A stretch of 64,000 nt of DNA. It comes from Luteimonas kalidii. GTDB lineage: Bacteria; Pseudomonadota; Gammaproteobacteria; Xanthomonadales; Xanthomonadaceae. Location of the stretch: assembly GCF_029887935.1 (NCBI RefSeq), contig NZ_JARXRO010000014.1, positions 423,935 through 487,934 on the forward strand, given 5' to 3'. Every line of letters starts with the position of its first letter. Position 1 is the stretch's first letter. The notes under the pieces are model-generated. The model had not been told where the DNA came from. It did not search any database and worked only from the letters and a program-made list of their open reading frames with translations. Shown piece by piece: positions 26,734-41,203 of this stretch. Made by a program: the position numbers and the translations under genes.

Positions 26734-29700
26734 TCAGCCCCGCTGGGCGAGCTGGGACAGGCGCTGCACCGCGACCGACGCGGTCGGATAGTCGAGCGTC
26801 TTCTGCGCCGCCAGTTCGGTCAGCATCGCCAGGGTGAAGCGCAGCGTGGCGTCGTCGCGCCCCAGCCACTGCTGCACCTTTTCCTCCGGCGTTTCGCCCG
26901 GCATTCCCAGCACCTGCCCGACGATCGTGCGCTGCTGGGTGGCGAGCTCTTCGCGCAGCACGCCGCGCGCCACCGCGTGCCAGCGGCCGTCGACCTGCAG
27001 CGCATCGATCTGCTGCGTCAGCCACGGCACCCGCAGCGCCTCGCCGACGCGGAAGTGCAGCCTCGCCACTTCGATCGGGCGACGCTTGCGTTCGGTCGCC
27101 AGCTCGATGATGTCGGCGCACGGCTCCAGGTACGGCAACGCCGCGAGCTGGCCGGCCAGTTCCGCCGGCAAGCCCTTGCCCAGCCAGTCGGCCAGGCTCG
27201 CCTCGTACTCGGGCCGCTGCGAATCGGGCAGGATGTTCTCGCCGGCGCGGATGTCCCTGAAGCCGTCGTGGTAGCGGTTGACCGCAGTCGTGATGTCCGG
27301 GATCGCGCCCGGGCGCGACAGCAGCCAGCGGGTGAACGAGCGCTGCAGGTTCCAGATCACCAGCAGTGCGTCGATCTGCACCGGCTCGGCCACCCTGCCG
27401 TCGAGCGCATCGATGTCCAGCCACAGCGCGCGGGCCTCGAGCGTCTCGCGGGTGATGGTGAACGCCTTGGCCACCTCGCCGTAGCTGCGTCCGCTGTCTT
27501 CCTGCATGCGCAGCAGGAAGGTCGCGCCCATGCGGTTGATCATGGTGTTGGTCACCGCCGTGGCGATGATCTCGCGCTTGAGGCGGTGCTGCTCCATGGC
27601 CTGGGCGTACTTCTTCTGCAGCGGCTGCGGGAAATAGCGCTGCAGCTCCTTGGACAGGTACGGATCCTCGGGCACGTCGGAGCGCAGCAGTTCGTCGAAC
27701 GCGACCAGCTTCGAATACGACAGCAGCACCGCCAGCTCCGGCCGGGTCAGGCCCTGGCCGCGCGCCTTGCGCTCGGCGATCTCGGCATCGGACGGCAGGT
27801 ATTCGATCTGCCGGTCCAACAGGCCCTGCTGCTCGAGGGTGCGGATGAAGTGCTGCTTGGAGCCCAGGCGCGAGACGCTCATCCGCTCCATCAGGCTGAT
27901 CGCCTGGTTCTGGCGGTAGTTGTCCCACAGCACCAGCTGCGCGACCTCGTCGGTCATCGAGGCGAGCAGTCTGTTGCGCGCGTCCAGCTTCAGCTTGCCG
28001 TCCTGCACCTGGGCGTTGAGCAGGATCTTGATGTTGACCTCGTGGTCGGAGGTGTCGACGCCGGCGGAGTTGTCGATGAAATCGGTGTTGAGCAGGACGC
28101 CGTGCTGCGCGGCCTCGATCCGGCCGAGCTGGGTCAGGCCGAGGTTCCCGCCCTCGCCCACCACCCGGCAGCGCAGGTCGCGGCCGTCGACGCGGATCGC
28201 GTTGTTGGCGCGGTCGCCGACGTCGGCATGCTGCTCGCGACTGGACTTGACGTAGGTGCCGATGCCGCCGTTCCACAGCAGGTCCACCGGCGCGCGCAGG
28301 ATCGCCGACAGCAGGTCGTTGGGCGCCATCGCGCTCGTGTCTTCGGGCAGTCCGAGCGCTTCGCAGGCCTCGGGCGAGAGCGCGATCGACTTCAGCGTGC
28401 GCGGATACACGCCGCCGCCCTTCGAGATCAGGGCCGTGTCGTAATCCGCCCAGCTCGAGCGCGGCAGCGCGAACATGCGCTCGCGCTCGGCGAACGAGCG
28501 TGCGGCGTCGGGCCGCGGGTCGATGAAGATGTGGCGGTGGTCGAACGCGGCCACCAGGCGGATGTGCCTGGACAGCAGCATGCCGTTGCCGAACACATCG
28601 CCGGACATGTCGCCGATGCCCACGCAGGTGAAGTCCTGCGCCTGGGAATCGTGGCCCAGGGCGCGGAAGTGGCGCTTGACCGACTCCCATGCGCCGCGTG
28701 CTGTGATGCCCATGCCCTTGTGGTCGTAGCCCACCGAGCCGCCGGAGGCGAAGGCGTCCGCGAGCCAGAAGCCGTAGTCGGCGGAGATGCCGTTGGCGAT
28801 ATCGGAGAACGTGGCGGTGCCCTTGTCGGCCGCGACCACCAGATAGGGGTCGTCCTGGTCGTGGCGCACCACGTCGACCGGCGGCACGATGCGCCCGTCG
28901 ACGATGTTGTCGGTGACGTCGAGCAGGCCGCTAATGAACAGCCGGTAGCAGGCCACGCCCTCGGCGAACAGCCCGTCGCGGTCGCCCCCCGCAGGCGGAC
29001 GCTTGACGATGAACCCGCCCTTCGAGCCCACCGGCACGATCACGGTGTTCTTCACCATCTGCGCCTTGACCAGGCCCAGCACCTCGGTGCGGAAGTCCTC
29101 GCGCCGGTCCGACCAGCGCAGACCGCCGCGTGCGACCGCACCGAAGCGCAGGTGGATGCCTTCCACGCGCGGACCGTAGACGAAGATCTCGCGGTACGGG
29201 CGCGGTTTGGGCAGATCGGGCACGCGCGCGGAATCGAACTTGAACGCGATCGTCTCCTTGAAGTCGTCGTCGCCGCCACGCTGGTAGTAGCTGGTGCGCA
29301 GCGTGGCGTCGACCAGACCCATGAAGCTGCGCAGGATGCGGTCCTCGTCCAGGCTGGACACCGTGTCGAGCAGGGCCTTGATCGCGCCGCGCGTGGCTTC
29401 GTAACGCGCCTCGCGGCCTGCGCCGCGCGCGTCGACCACCGGCTGCACCGCAGCCGTGGCGATGGCGTCGTCGCCGGCCAGCGCCTGCAGGTGCCCGGCC
29501 AGGCGTGCGGTGGCGCTCGCCAGTCCGGACTTGGCCTCGCGACCGACGCCCGGATCGAATCGGGCCTCGAACAGCTCCACCAGCAGCCGCGCGATCAGCG
29601 GGTTGCGCGCGAACGTATCCTCGACGTAGCTCTGCGAGAACGGCACGCCCGCCTGCTGCAGATAGCGCGCATACCCGCGCAGCAACGCCACCTCGCGCCA

Positions 29701-31713
29701 GCCGAGCGATGCGCCGAGGATCAGCCGGTTGAGGCCGTCGTTCTCGGCGTCCCCGCGCCACACCCGTGCGAAGCCTTCGGCGAAATCGCTGCCGGCACGC
29801 TCGACGTCGAGGCCGGCCACATTCGATTCGACTTCGAAATCCTGGATGTACACGGGCGCACCGTCGACCTCGATCCGGTAGGGATGTTCGGTGATCACCC
29901 GCAGGCCGAGGTTCTCCATCATCGGCAGCGCGTCGGAGAGCGGGATGTCGCCACGCTGGCGGTAGAGCTTGAAACGCAGCGCGCCCTCGCCGGGCATGGC
30001 GTGCGGCGACTGCTGCAGGCTCAGCTGCAGGTCGTTCCCGCCCCCCAGCGCGGCGAGGCGCTCGACGTCGGTGGCGGCGATCGCGGGCGTCGCGTTCTCG
30101 ATGTAGCCGGCCGGCAGCGCGCGGCCGTAGCGGCCCGCAAGCGCCAGGCCCTGCTCCTCGCCGTGGCGGGCCACCAGTTCGTCGCGCAGGTCGTCCTGCC
30201 AGTTGCGCACGATCACCGCCAGTTCGCGCTCGAGCTGGGCCTGGTCGACCTCGAACCGTTCTCCACTGCGCGGACGCACGATCAGATGCACCTGCGCCAG
30301 CGGCGATTCGCCGATCAGCACGTTGGCGTCCACGTGGTCGGCGTGCAGCACCCGGCGCAGCATGGCCTCGACCCGGCGGCGGACCTCGGTGTTGAAGCGG
30401 TCGCGCGGGATGTAGGCCAGCACGGAATAGAAGCGGCCGTAGCGGTCGCGGCGCAGGAACAGGCGGCTGCGCACGCGCTCCTGCAGACCGAGCACGCCGG
30501 TCGCGAGGCGGTAGAGTTCGTCGGCGGTGGACTGGAACAGCTCGTCGCGCGGCAGCGTCTCCAGAATGTGTTTGAGCGCCTTGCCGCTGTGGCCGGTGGG
30601 CTTGAGGCCCGATTCGCTCATCACGTGCTCGTAGCGCTCGCGCACCAGCGGGATCTCCCACGGCCGCCGGTTGTAGGCACCCGAGGTGTACAGGCCGAGG
30701 AAGCGCTGCTCCGACACCGCCCGTCCCTGCGCGTCGAAGCCGAGCACGCCGATGTAGTCCATGTAGCCGGGGCGATGCACGGTGGAGCGCGCGTTGGTCT
30801 TGGTCAGCACCAGCGACTCGGCCTGGCCGTCGTTGCTCATCCGGTGCGCGGCCAGCGACTTCAGCGGCCGACCCTTGCCCTCCCCGCCGCGCAGCAGGCC
30901 GAGCCCGCTGCCCTCCACGGGCACCAGCAGTTCATCGCCGCCCTTGCTGCGCAGCTGGTATTCGCGGTAGCCGAAGAAGGTGAAGTGGTCGTTCGCGGCC
31001 CAGCGCAGGTATTCCTGCGCCTCGCGGCGTTCGGCATCGGTCACCGGCAGGCGGCGGGTGGCGAGATCGGCGGCCACCTGCTGCATCTTCTCGCGCATCG
31101 CGCCCCAGTCGCGGACGATCGCGCGGACGTCGTCGAGGACCTCGACGATGGCCGACTCGATCTCCTTCATGCCCTCGGCGGTCTGGCGATCGATCTCCAG
31201 GTGCATCACCGATTCGGTCTCGCCCTCGCCGACCGCGGCCAGCCGACCGGCCTTGTCGCGCGCGATCTGGATGACCGGATGGCCGAGCACGTGCACGCCG
31301 ACCGCGCGCTCGGCCAGCGCCATGGTCACCGAATCGACCAGGAACGGCATGTCGTCGTTGACCACCTGCAGCACGGTATGCGGCGATTCCCAGCCATGCG
31401 ACTTCAGGCCTGGGTTGAACAGCCGCACCTGCGCGGTGCCGGGCTTGCGGCGGCGCATGAACTCGAGCAGATCGGTGGCGAGCGCGGCCCAGCCTTCGGC
31501 GCTGTGCTGCGGCAGTTCGTCCTCGGTCATGCGCCGGTAGAACGCGCTGGCAAAAGCGTTCGCGTCGTCCTGCGCGGCCTTGCCGGCGCGCTTGCGGATC
31601 GCGTCGAAGATCGGCTGCAGCACGCTGGCGGTGGACGGCGCCGCCGGGGTGCGCGCGGGCTTGGCGCCCGCGGCCTTGCGCGCCGGGGCTCGGGAGGGTT
31701 TGGCGGGGGTCAT
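26734..31713 (-). CDS. NAD-dependent glutamate dehydrogenase (large, about 180 kDa type)
   Basis: A 1659-residue enzyme that deaminates glutamate to 2-oxoglutarate and ammonium with NAD. It belongs to the very large L_GDH180 class, known from Streptomyces, Pseudomonas and Caulobacter. A basic Ala/Pro-rich N-terminal tail of about 30 residues precedes regulatory ACT-like domains ([17 protein letters not shown]). The central catalytic part has [25 protein letters not shown] substrate-binding sequence (GGLRWSDR) and [15 protein letters not shown]. Its product enters the TCA cycle at the step served by sucAB-lpdA, which is also encoded in this window. It is a single-gene unit. Confidence 0.96.
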   Translation of the reverse strand: MTPAKPSRAPARKAAGAKPARTPAAPSTASVLQPIFDAIRKRAGKAAQDDANAFASAFYRRMTEDELPQHSAEGWAALATDLLEFMRRRKPGTAQVRLFNPGLKSHGWESPHTVLQVVNDDMPFLVDSVTMALAERAVGVHVLGHPVIQIARDKAGRLAAVGEGETESVMHLEIDRQTAEGMKEIESAIVEVLDDVRAIVRDWGAMREKMQQVAADLATRRLPVTDAERREAQEYLRWAANDHFTFFGYREYQLRSKGGDELLVPVEGSGLGLLRGGEGKGRPLKSLAAHRMSNDGQAESLVLTKTNARSTVHRPGYMDYIGVLGFDAQGRAVSEQRFLGLYTSGAYNRRPWEIPLVRERYEHVMSESGLKPTGHSGKALKHILETLPRDELFQSTADELYRLATGVLGLQERVRSRLFLRRDRYGRFYSVLAYIPRDRFNTEVRRRVEAMLRRVLHADHVDANVLIGESPLAQVHLIVRPRSGERFEVDQAQLERELAVIVRNWQDDLRDELVARHGEEQGLALAGRYGRALPAGYIENATPAIAATDVERLAALGGGNDLQLSLQQSPHAMPGEGALRFKLYRQRGDIPLSDALPMMENLGLRVITEHPYRIEVDGAPVYIQDFEVESNVAGLDVERAGSDFAEGFARVWRGDAENDGLNRLILGASLGWREVALLRGYARYLQQAGVPFSQSYVEDTFARNPLIARLLVELFEARFDPGVGREAKSGLASATARLAGHLQALAGDDAIATAAVQPVVDARGAGREARYEATRGAIKALLDTVSSLDEDRILRSFMGLVDATLRTSYYQRGGDDDFKETIAFKFDSARVPDLPKPRPYREIFVYGPRVEGIHLRFGAVARGGLRWSDRREDFRTEVLGLVKAQMVKNTVIVPVGSKGGFIVKRPPAGGDRDGLFAEGVACYRLFISGLLDVTDNIVDGRIVPPVDVVRHDQDDPYLVVAADKGTATFSDIANGISADYGFWLADAFASGGSVGYDHKGMGITARGAWESVKRHFRALGHDSQAQDFTCVGIGDMSGDVFGNGMLLSRHIRLVAAFDHRHIFIDPRPDAARSFAERERMFALPRSSWADYDTALISKGGGVYPRTLKSIALSPEACEALGLPEDTSAMAPNDLLSAILRAPVDLLWNGGIGTYVKSSREQHADVGDRANNAIRVDGRDLRCRVVGEGGNLGLTQLGRIEAAQHGVLLNTDFIDNSAGVDTSDHEVNIKILLNAQVQDGKLKLDARNRLLASMTDEVAQLVLWDNYRQNQAISLMERMSVSRLGSKQHFIRTLEQQGLLDRQIEYLPSDAEIAERKARGQGLTRPELAVLLSYSKLVAFDELLRSDVPEDPYLSKELQRYFPQPLQKKYAQAMEQHRLKREIIATAVTNTMINRMGATFLLRMQEDSGRSYGEVAKAFTITRETLEARALWLDIDALDGRVAEPVQIDALLVIWNLQRSFTRWLLSRPGAIPDITTAVNRYHDGFRDIRAGENILPDSQRPEYEASLADWLGKGLPAELAGQLAALPYLEPCADIIELATERKRRPIEVARLHFRVGEALRVPWLTQQIDALQVDGRWHAVARGVLREELATQQRTIVGQVLGMPGETPEEKVQQWLGRDDATLRFTLAMLTELAAQKTLDYPTASVAVQRLSQLAQRG

Positions 31714-31876
31714 GACGGACGGGCTCCGGATGGAGTGAGGCCCGCATTCTCACGCGGGCCACGGGACTGGACGCGCACCGATGGACGCGCGTCACGAAAG
31801 AAAGCGGGACGCACGGCGCCTCCCGTGTCGGGCTCGACGGCGAACCTGGCGCGGCGGCGCGGGGTCACGGCGTGGC

Positions 31877-33025
31877 TCAGCGCAGGCCGGTCTCGCTGCG
31901 GGCGATCACCAGGCGCTGGATCTCGCTGGTGCCTTCGTAGATCTCGGTGATCTTGGCGTCACGGAAGTAGCGCTCGATCGGCATTTCCTTCGAATAGCCC
32001 ATGCCGGCGTGGATCTGCACCGCCTGGTGCGCGATCCACATCGCGGCTTCCGACGCGGTGAGCTTGGCAATCGCCGCCTCGGCGGAGAACTTCTTCCCCT
32101 GGCCCTTGAGCCAGGCGGCGCGCAGGGTGAGCAGCAGCGAGGCGTCGAGCTTGCACTTCATGTCGGCGATCTTGGCCTGGGTCATCTGGAAGGTGCCGAT
32201 CGGCTGGCCGAAGGCCTTGCGCTCCTTCACGTACGACAGCGTGGCCTCGTACGCCGCGCGGCCGATGCCGACCGCCTGCGAGGCGATGCCGATCCGGCCG
32301 GCATCGAGCACGCCCATCGCGATCTTGAAGCCCTCGCCTTCTTGGCCGAGCACATCCTCGGGTCGGGCGACGTAGTCGTTGAATTCGATCTCGCAGGTGG
32401 CCGAGGCGCGGATGCCGAGCTTGGGCTCGGTCTTGCCGCGTCCGAAGCCCTCGCGCGTGGCGTCGACCAGGAACGCGGTGATGCCGCGCGCGCCCTTGTC
32501 GGGATCGGTCATGGCGAACAGCACGATGTACTTCGCCACCGGACCGGAGGTGATCCAGCTCTTCTTGCCGTTGATGACGTAGCTGCCGTCGTCCTGCCTG
32601 ACGGCGCGGCAGCGCATCGCGGTGGCGTCCGAGCCCGACTGCGGCTCGGTCAGCGCGAACGCGCCGATCTCGGCGCCTTCCGCGATCGCGCGCACGTAGG
32701 TCTGCTTCTGCTCCTCGCTGCCGTGGGTCAGGATGCCGTTGCAGAACAACGAGTTGTTGACCGACATGATGGTCGAGTGCGCGGCATCGCCGGCGGCGAT
32801 CTCGACCATCGCCAGCACGTAGGCCACCGGGTCCATGCCGGCGCCGCCGTACGCCTCCGGCACCTCGATGCCCATCAGGCCGTTCTCGCCCAGAACGCGG
32901 ATGTTCTCCAGCGGGAATTCGCCGGTGCGGTCGTGGTGCTCGGCGCTGGGCGCGATCTTCTCCTGCGCGATGCGACGCGCGACGTCCTGGATCATCAACT
33001 GCTCTTCGCTGAACCCGAACTCCAC
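31877..33025 (-). CDS. Acyl-CoA dehydrogenase
   Basis: A 382-residue FAD enzyme catalysing alpha,beta-desaturation of an acyl-CoA thioester. The core is FGFSEEQLMIQDVARR at the N-terminus, FALTEPQSGSDA (FAD binding), KLGIRASATCEIEF, and near the C-terminus QIHAGMGYSKEMPIERYFRD with the catalytic Glu region EIYEGTSEIQ. The start is a GTG at 33025, supported by AGAGGG six bases upstream and by the start of homology. Closest in type to butyryl/short-chain enzymes, but chain length is not certain. It is divergent from the sahR-like gene. Confidence 0.93.
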   Translation of the reverse strand: MEFGFSEEQLMIQDVARRIAQEKIAPSAEHHDRTGEFPLENIRVLGENGLMGIEVPEAYGGAGMDPVAYVLAMVEIAAGDAAHSTIMSVNNSLFCNGILTHGSEEQKQTYVRAIAEGAEIGAFALTEPQSGSDATAMRCRAVRQDDGSYVINGKKSWITSGPVAKYIVLFAMTDPDKGARGITAFLVDATREGFGRGKTEPKLGIRASATCEIEFNDYVARPEDVLGQEGEGFKIAMGVLDAGRIGIASQAVGIGRAAYEATLSYVKERKAFGQPIGTFQMTQAKIADMKCKLDASLLLTLRAAWLKGQGKKFSAEAAIAKLTASEAAMWIAHQAVQIHAGMGYSKEMPIERYFRDAKITEIYEGTSEIQRLVIARSETGLR

Positions 33026-33152
33026 GGCACCCTCTATCGTTTCCGGAGAAACCTTATTGTAGCCCGCGACGCGCGGGCGGGCCTCATGCTGTCTCGACGC
33101 AGCATGCGCCATCGCCACCCCGCACCCGCGGGACGCGCCGGAACAGGCGAGG

Positions 33153-33181
33153 TTGCACTCCCGGGCGCGCGGCCGCAAAAT
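33153..33181 (+). promoter_or_regulatory. Putative promoter of the sahR-metH operon
   Basis: A weak TTGCAC -35 (33153-33158) and a CAAAAT -10 (33176-33181) are 17 bases apart. Transcription would begin inside the palindromic operator at 33180-33207. Confidence 0.4.
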
Positions 33182-33207
33182 ATCTCTATATCGCGATATG
33201 GAGATAT
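33180..33207 (+). promoter_or_regulatory. 28-bp palindromic operator over the start of the sahR-like gene
   Basis: ATATCTCTATATCG followed by CGATATGGAGATAT forms a 14-bp inverted repeat with one mismatch. The right arm contains the GGAG Shine-Dalgarno motif and ends one base before the ATG at 33209. Such AT-rich ATATC/GATAT dyads are the expected type of site for an ArsR-family regulator, here most likely autoregulating the methionine operon. Confidence 0.8.
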
Positions 33208-33208
33208 C

Positions 33209-34138
33209 ATGGACCTCGAAGCCTGGTCGTCGCGGCTGAAGGTGCTCGCCGACCCCACCCGCGTGCGCCTGCTGGCGCTGCTGGAGGGCGAGGAACTGAC
33301 GGTCGCCGAACTGTCCGGCATCACCCGCCTGGCGCAGCCGCGCGTGTCCACCCACCTGGCCAAGCTCAAGGACGCCGGCCTGGTGCGCGATCGCCGCGCC
33401 GGGGTCTCGGCCTACTACCGCTTCGACGACGAATCGCTGGATCCGGCGCAGCGCGCGCTCTGGCAGGCCCTGTCCACCGGCAGCGACGATCCGCTGCTGC
33501 GCCAGGACGCCGAACGCGTGGCCGCCGTGCTGGCGATGCGCGCGGCCGACCAGAACTGGGCCGACTCGGTAGCCGGCGACATGGAGCGGCACTACTCGCC
33601 CGGTCGCACCTGGGAGGCCCTGGCGCGCAGCGCGCTGCCGCTGCTGGAGACCGGCGACGTGCTCGACATCGCCTCCGGCGACGGCGTGCTGGCCGAACTG
33701 CTGGCGCCGCATGCGCATCGCTACGTGTGCGTGGACAGCAGCAAGCGCGTGGTGGCCGCCGCCGCCGAGCGCCTGCGCAAGTTCCGCAACGTGGAGGTGC
33801 GCGAAGGCGACATGCACGCGCTGCCGTTCGCCCAGGGCGAGTTCGACCTGGTGGTGCTGATGCACGCGCTGACCTATGCCGACAAGCCGGCGCAGGCGGT
33901 CGCCGAGGCCGCGCGCGTGCTGCGGCCGGGCGGCCGGCTGCTGCTGTCGAGCCTGGCCCGGCACGAGCACCAGAGTGTGGTGCAGGCCTATGGCCACGCC
34001 AACCTCGGGTTCGCCGACAAGGACCTGCGCCGCTTCGTCTCGCGCGCCGGCCTGGAACTGGTGAACGCAGAGACCGTCACCCGCGAGAAGCGACCGCCGC
34101 ACTTCGAGGTGATCTCGATGATCGCCCGCAAGCCGTAG
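33209..34138 (+). CDS. ArsR-family regulator fused to a methyltransferase domain (SahR-like)
   Basis: 309 residues. Residues about 1-95 form an ArsR winged helix ([18 protein letters not shown] and [17 protein letters not shown] recognition helix). Residues about 145-300 form a SAM-dependent methyltransferase fold ([35 protein letters not shown]). Regulators of this make-up next to metH are known as SahR, sensing S-adenosyl-homocysteine to control the methionine cycle. The gene directly precedes the two-part metH and has a palindrome over its start codon, supporting that role. Ligand sensing is inferred, not shown. Confidence 0.88.
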   Translation: MDLEAWSSRLKVLADPTRVRLLALLEGEELTVAELSGITRLAQPRVSTHLAKLKDAGLVRDRRAGVSAYYRFDDESLDPAQRALWQALSTGSDDPLLRQDAERVAAVLAMRAADQNWADSVAGDMERHYSPGRTWEALARSALPLLETGDVLDIASGDGVLAELLAPHAHRYVCVDSSKRVVAAAAERLRKFRNVEVREGDMHALPFAQGEFDLVVLMHALTYADKPAQAVAEAARVLRPGGRLLLSSLARHEHQSVVQAYGHANLGFADKDLRRFVSRAGLELVNAETVTREKRPPHFEVISMIARKP

Positions 34139-34220
34139 GACGGCTTCCAGGCCGCCCGTCACGCGTTCGTGTCGCGCCTATCCACCGCATGTCCCAACCG
34201 CCCGCCCCACCGAGCCGCCC

Positions 34221-35299
34221 ATGAAGACCCTGCCCTGGCTGCACCCCGACCGCGTCGCCCTGCTGCTGGACGCGCTGCGCGAGCGCATCCTGGTCATCGA
34301 CGGCGCCATGGGCACCATGATCCAGCGTCATGACCTGCAGGAAGCCGACTATCGCGGCGAACGCTTCGCGGGCGGCTTCGACAGCGCGCACGCCACGCCG
34401 GGCGCCGCGCCGGACGGCCACGATCTCAAGGGCAACAACGACCTGCTGCTGCTCACCCGCCCGGACATCATCGCGGACATCCACACCGCCTACCTCGAAG
34501 CCGGCGCCGACCTGGTCGAGACCAACACCTTCAACGCCACCGCCGTGAGCCAGGCCGACTACCGGCTCGAGCACCTGGTGCGCGAACTGAACGTGGAGGG
34601 CGCGCGCATCGCACGCCAATGCTGCGACGCCGTGGCCGTGGAAACCGGCCGGCCCCGCTTCGTGATCGGCGTGCTCGGTCCCACCAGCCGCACCGCCTCG
34701 ATCAGCCCGGACGTGAACGACCCGGGCTTCCGCAACACCAGCTTCGACGAACTGCGCGCCACCTACCGCGAGGCGATCGACGGCCTGATCGACGGCGGCG
34801 CCGATACGCTGATGGTGGAAACGATCTTCGATACCCTCAATGCCAAGGCCGCGCTGTACGCGATCGAGGAGGCGTTCGAGGCCCGCGGCGGCCGCCTGCC
34901 GGTGATGATCTCCGGCACGATCACCGACGCGTCCGGGCGCACGCTGTCGGGGCAGACGGCCGAAGCGTTCTACGCCTCGGTGGCGCACGGGCGGCCGCTG
35001 TCGGTCGGCCTGAACTGCGCGCTCGGCGCGAAGGACCTGCGCCCGCACGTGGAGACACTGGCGACGGTGGCGGACGCCTACGTCAGCGCGCATCCCAATG
35101 CCGGGTTGCCCAACGCCTTCGGCGGCTACGACGAAACGCCGGAGGAGATGGCGGAGGTACTGCAGGAGTTCGCGCGGGCCGGGCTGCTGAACCTGGTCGG
35201 CGGTTGCTGCGGAACGTCGCCCGACCACATCCGCGCGATCGCGGACGCGGTATCCGGCGTCGCGCCGCGCGCCCTGCCCGCATCGCTCGAGCAGGCGGC

Positions 35300-35303
<4 letters not shown>
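34221..35303 (+). CDS. metH: Methionine synthase, homocysteine-binding subunit (MetH N-terminal part)
   Basis: 360 residues covering only the first (homocysteine S-methyltransferase) module of cobalamin-dependent methionine synthase. It opens with [15 protein letters not shown] and carries the zinc-ligand cysteines in [11 protein letters not shown] and [10 protein letters not shown]. In E. coli this module is the N-terminus of a single 1227-residue protein; here its stop overlaps the ATG of the gene for the remaining modules. It is 82 bases after the sahR-like gene. Confidence 0.95.
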
Positions 35304-38074
<2,771 letters not shown>

Positions 38075-38117
38075 CGGATCACCCGCGGCGCGGGGCCATC
38101 GCGCGTGTCGTTCGGGC

Positions 38118-38750
38118 TTACCAGACGAGGTCGTCGGGCACCTGGTATTTCGGGTCGGCGTAGGGATCGTCCTCCGCCGGCGCATCCGGGTCGATCTTCA
38201 GCGCGACCGACGGCGCGAAGAGCGCCTCCGCCTGCGCGAGGTCGGCGACGGTGACCAGGCAGTAGCGCCCGCTGAGCTGCACCACGCCGAGTTCGCCTGC
38301 ATTGAGCGCGCGCAGCTGCTCTGCATTGACGTAGATGCGCTTGATCTTGCCGCCATAGGGAAAGTGGCGGGCGATGTCGGCGGCAGGGTCGTTGAGCGCC
38401 CTGCCCTGCAGGAATGCCTCGAGCTTCGCCCGCGCCTCCCGGCGCAGCCGTGCCTGCTCCTGGCGCTCGCGCTCGGCCTGCACGCGCTCGTCCTTCTCCC
38501 TCTGTGCGCGGATCGCATAGGCCTTGGCGAGATCGATGTCCTCGCGGCTGCGCGGGCCGCGCCCGTCCTTGCGGCGCGTGCCCGGCTTCGCCTGTGCGCC
38601 GGCCCGCGACTTCCCCGCCTGCTGGCCGTCGCGTGCGTCCCGCGGCGGACGTCCGCCGTCGGGCCGCCCCTGCGGCGGCTGGGAGCGCGCAGGCTTGGGG
38701 GCCGGCTTGAAGCCCAGGCCCAGCAGCTGGTCGCGCAGGGAATCGCTCAT
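38118..38750 (-). CDS. DUF2058-family protein (YaiL-like)
   Basis: 210 residues, highly charged. It starts MSDSLRDQLLGLGFK and residues 20-125 are a basic, low-complexity, coiled-coil-prone arm. The C-terminal globular part (KIKRIYVNAEQLRALNAGELGVVQL) is the conserved DUF2058 core. E. coli YaiL is the family's reference and its function is not established; the basic arm suggests nucleic acid binding. The gene sits 12 bases after slyX on the same strand and converges with metH. Confidence 0.88.
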   Translation of the reverse strand: MSDSLRDQLLGLGFKPAPKPARSQPPQGRPDGGRPPRDARDGQQAGKSRAGAQAKPGTRRKDGRGPRSREDIDLAKAYAIRAQREKDERVQAERERQEQARLRREARAKLEAFLQGRALNDPAADIARHFPYGGKIKRIYVNAEQLRALNAGELGVVQLSGRYCLVTVADLAQAEALFAPSVALKIDPDAPAEDDPYADPKYQVPDDLVW

Positions 38751-38762
38751 CGCCCGGCCCCG

Positions 38763-38978
38763 TCAGTAGTGCGGCGGCGGCGGTTCGAGCCCGACATCGC
38801 CCGGCCCGTCGCCGCGGGTCATTTTCAGATCCTCGAGCATGCGCTGCAACAGGTCGGCGTTGCCCGCGGTCTCCAGCCGCATCGCGGTCAGCGCTTCGTT
38901 GAGCTCGGAGATCACCTGCTCCTGGAACGCGAGCCTGGTTTCCAGCTCCACCAGGCGCTGCTCGAGCGCGTCGCTCAT
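38763..38978 (-). CDS. slyX: SlyX-family coiled-coil protein
   Basis: 71 residues, mostly a single coiled coil ([32 protein letters not shown]) with a short Pro-rich tail ending PPPPHY. This is the SlyX signature. Its function is unknown despite wide conservation. The ATG overlaps the ugd stop as ATGA, so it is translationally coupled to ugd. Confidence 0.93.
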   Translation of the reverse strand: MSDALEQRLVELETRLAFQEQVISELNEALTAMRLETAGNADLLQRMLEDLKMTRGDGPGDVGLEPPPPHY

Positions 38979-40330
38979 CGTCCGTTCCCACGCAGGATCG
39001 ACCGGCCGCGGCCGATCGCCCAGTAGGCGAGCCCCGCCGCCTCGACGTCGGCCGGCTCGTACAGGTTGCGCCCGTCGAATACCACCGCGTCGCGCAGCGC
39101 CTGGCGCAGCTGCCCGAAGTCCGGGCTGCGGAACTGCTTCCATTCGGTGACCACCGCGAGCGCGTCGGCGCCCTGCAGCGCCTCCTCCGCGCTGTCGCAC
39201 AGGACCAGGTCGTCGCGCTGGCCGAAGATGCGTCGGGCCTCGTCGCGCGCCTCGGGATCGAACGCCCGCACGCGCGCCCCGGCATCCCACAGCAGCTGCA
39301 GCAGCCGCCGGCTGGAAGCCTCGCGCATGTCGTCGGTGTCGGGCTTGAACGCCAGCCCCCAGAGCGCGATCGTCTTCCCGCGCAGTGCCTCGGCAGCGCC
39401 ATAGTGGCGCACGACCAGATCGAACAGGTGCGCCTTCTGGCGCTCGTTCACCGCTTCGACGGCATTGAGCAGGATCGGCTCGTGGCCGTGCTGCGCCGCG
39501 GTGCGCGCGAGTGCCTGCACGTCCTTCGGAAAGCACGATCCGCCGTAGCCCGCACCGGGATAGATGAAGTGCCAGCCGATCCGTGGGTCCGAACCGATCC
39601 CCTTGCGCACCTGCTCGACGTCCGCACCGACCTGCTCGGCGATATTGGCGATCTCGTTCATGAAACTGATCTTGGTCGCCAGCATCGCGTTGGCCGCGTA
39701 CTTGGTCAGTTCGGCCGAACGCACGTCCATCGCCACGATGCGGTCGTGGTTGCGATTGAACGGCGCGTAGAGCTTGCGCAGCTTCTCGATCGAGGCCGGC
39801 TGGGAACTGCCGATGACGATGCGGTCCGGGCGCATGCAGTCCTCGACCGCTGCGCCCTCCTTCAGGAATTCCGGGTTGGACACCACGTCGAAGGCGATAT
39901 CGGCGTCCCGCGCAGCCAGTTCGGCCGCGATCGTCTCGCGCACGCGGTCGGCGGTGCCGACCGGAACGGTCGACTTGTCCACCACGACGGCAGGCGCGAG
40001 CAGGTGGCGGCCGATCGTGCGCGCCACCGCCAGCACGTACTGCAGATCCGCGCTGCCGTCCTCGTCGGGCGGGGTGCCGACGGCGATGAAGATGACTTCG
40101 GCTCCCGCCACGGCTTTCGCGGCGTCGATGGTGAACTCGAGGCGCCCAGCGGCGTGGTTGGACCTGACCATGGGTTCGAGGCCGGGCTCGTAGATCGGGA
40201 TGACGCCCCGGTCCAGGCCTTCGATCTTGTCCCGGTCCACGTCCACGCAGACCACGTGGTGACCTACCTCCGCCAGACAGGTCCCGCTGACCAGGCCGAC
40301 GTATCCGGTGCCGAAAATGGCGACATGCAT
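38975..40330 (-). CDS. ugd: UDP-glucose 6-dehydrogenase
   Basis: A 451-residue enzyme that oxidises UDP-glucose to UDP-glucuronate for capsule, lipid A or exopolysaccharide synthesis. The NAD site is GTGYVG (7-12) and the nucleophile is Cys266 in [10 protein letters not shown]. The ATG at 40330 begins the Rossmann fold directly; upstream in-frame sequence overlaps the FKBP gene's end and is not conserved. It is 16 bases downstream of the lipoprotein FKBP gene and overlaps slyX. No polysaccharide cluster is adjacent. Confidence 0.96.
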   Translation of the reverse strand: MHVAIFGTGYVGLVSGTCLAEVGHHVVCVDVDRDKIEGLDRGVIPIYEPGLEPMVRSNHAAGRLEFTIDAAKAVAGAEVIFIAVGTPPDEDGSADLQYVLAVARTIGRHLLAPAVVVDKSTVPVGTADRVRETIAAELAARDADIAFDVVSNPEFLKEGAAVEDCMRPDRIVIGSSQPASIEKLRKLYAPFNRNHDRIVAMDVRSAELTKYAANAMLATKISFMNEIANIAEQVGADVEQVRKGIGSDPRIGWHFIYPGAGYGGSCFPKDVQALARTAAQHGHEPILLNAVEAVNERQKAHLFDLVVRHYGAAEALRGKTIALWGLAFKPDTDDMREASSRRLLQLLWDAGARVRAFDPEARDEARRIFGQRDDLVLCDSAEEALQGADALAVVTEWKQFRSPDFGQLRQALRDAVVFDGRNLYEPADVEAAGLAYWAIGRGRSILRGNGR

Positions 40331-40346
40331 TTCGCGCTCGCTCCGC

Positions 40347-41135
40347 TTACTCGGCCGAATTGACGATGTCGAGCAGCTCGACCTCGAACACCAGCGTGGC
40401 ATTCGGACCGATCGGGCCACCGGGGGTGCCCTGCTCGCCGTAGCCGAGCTTGCCCGGGATCCACAGCCTGTACTTGCTGCCCACCGGCATCAGCTGCAGG
40501 CCTTCCTGCCAGCCCGGAACCACCTGCGACAGCGCGAATTCCACCGGCTCGCCGCGCGCGTAGGAATCGTCGAAGGTCTCGCCGTCGAGCAGCGTGCCCT
40601 TGTAGTGCACGCGCACGGTATCGCCGGCCTTGGGTTTGGCGCCCGATCCTTCGCTGAGCACCTGGTACTGCAGGCCGGAGGCCGTGGTCTGCACGCCTTC
40701 CTTGCCCGCGTTGCCGGCCAGGAAGCGCTCGCCCTCCTCGGCATTCGTCTTGGCGGACTGCTCCAGTTCGGCCATCTGCCTGGCCTGCATGCGGGTACTG
40801 AACGCCTGCATGACCTGCATCGCCTCTTCCTGGGTCAGCAGTGGATCCTTGCCGTCCAGGGTGCTGCGCACGGCCTTGAACAGGGTGTCCAGGTCGACCT
40901 CGTCCTTGGCGCCCTTCAGGCTGTCGCCGATCTGCATGCCGATGACGTAGCTGACCTGCTCCTTTTCGGTCTTCAGCCCACCCTTCGCCGCAACCGCCGG
41001 CGCATCCGCTGGCGCATCCTCGGCGCCGTCGACCGGCTTGCCGGTGTCCTTGTCGAGCGGCTTGCAGGCCACCAGCGCGACGGACAGGGCGAGGCCGAAC
41101 ACGGCCAGGGTGGTGGAACGCATGGAAACTTTCAT
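40347..41135 (-). CDS. FKBP-type peptidyl-prolyl isomerase, lipoprotein
   Basis: 262 residues. A signal peptide with lipobox ALVAC near residue 25 makes it a lipoprotein. An N-terminal FKBP dimerisation domain ([17 protein letters not shown], residues about 55-110) is followed by the FKBP catalytic domain ([34 protein letters not shown]). It should speed proline isomerisation in extracytoplasmic proteins, as Mip/FkpA do. The start at 41135 has GGAG upstream. The next gene upstream is a second FKBP. Confidence 0.93.
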   Translation of the reverse strand: MKVSMRSTTLAVFGLALSVALVACKPLDKDTGKPVDGAEDAPADAPAVAAKGGLKTEKEQVSYVIGMQIGDSLKGAKDEVDLDTLFKAVRSTLDGKDPLLTQEEAMQVMQAFSTRMQARQMAELEQSAKTNAEEGERFLAGNAGKEGVQTTASGLQYQVLSEGSGAKPKAGDTVRVHYKGTLLDGETFDDSYARGEPVEFALSQVVPGWQEGLQLMPVGSKYRLWIPGKLGYGEQGTPGGPIGPNATLVFEVELLDIVNSAE

Positions 41136-41203
41136 CGAGGACTCCAGGGGAAACACGCAGACAAGGGGAGCGCCGGCGGACCCGCCGCCGACGGCGAGTA
41201 GGT

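Noticed and set aside
26671..31950. Open frame of 1759 codons antisense to the glutamate dehydrogenase gene
   Set aside because: The minus-strand protein has full-length glutamate dehydrogenase features. The plus frame has the mirrored codon bias expected of a shadow and no recognisable domain.
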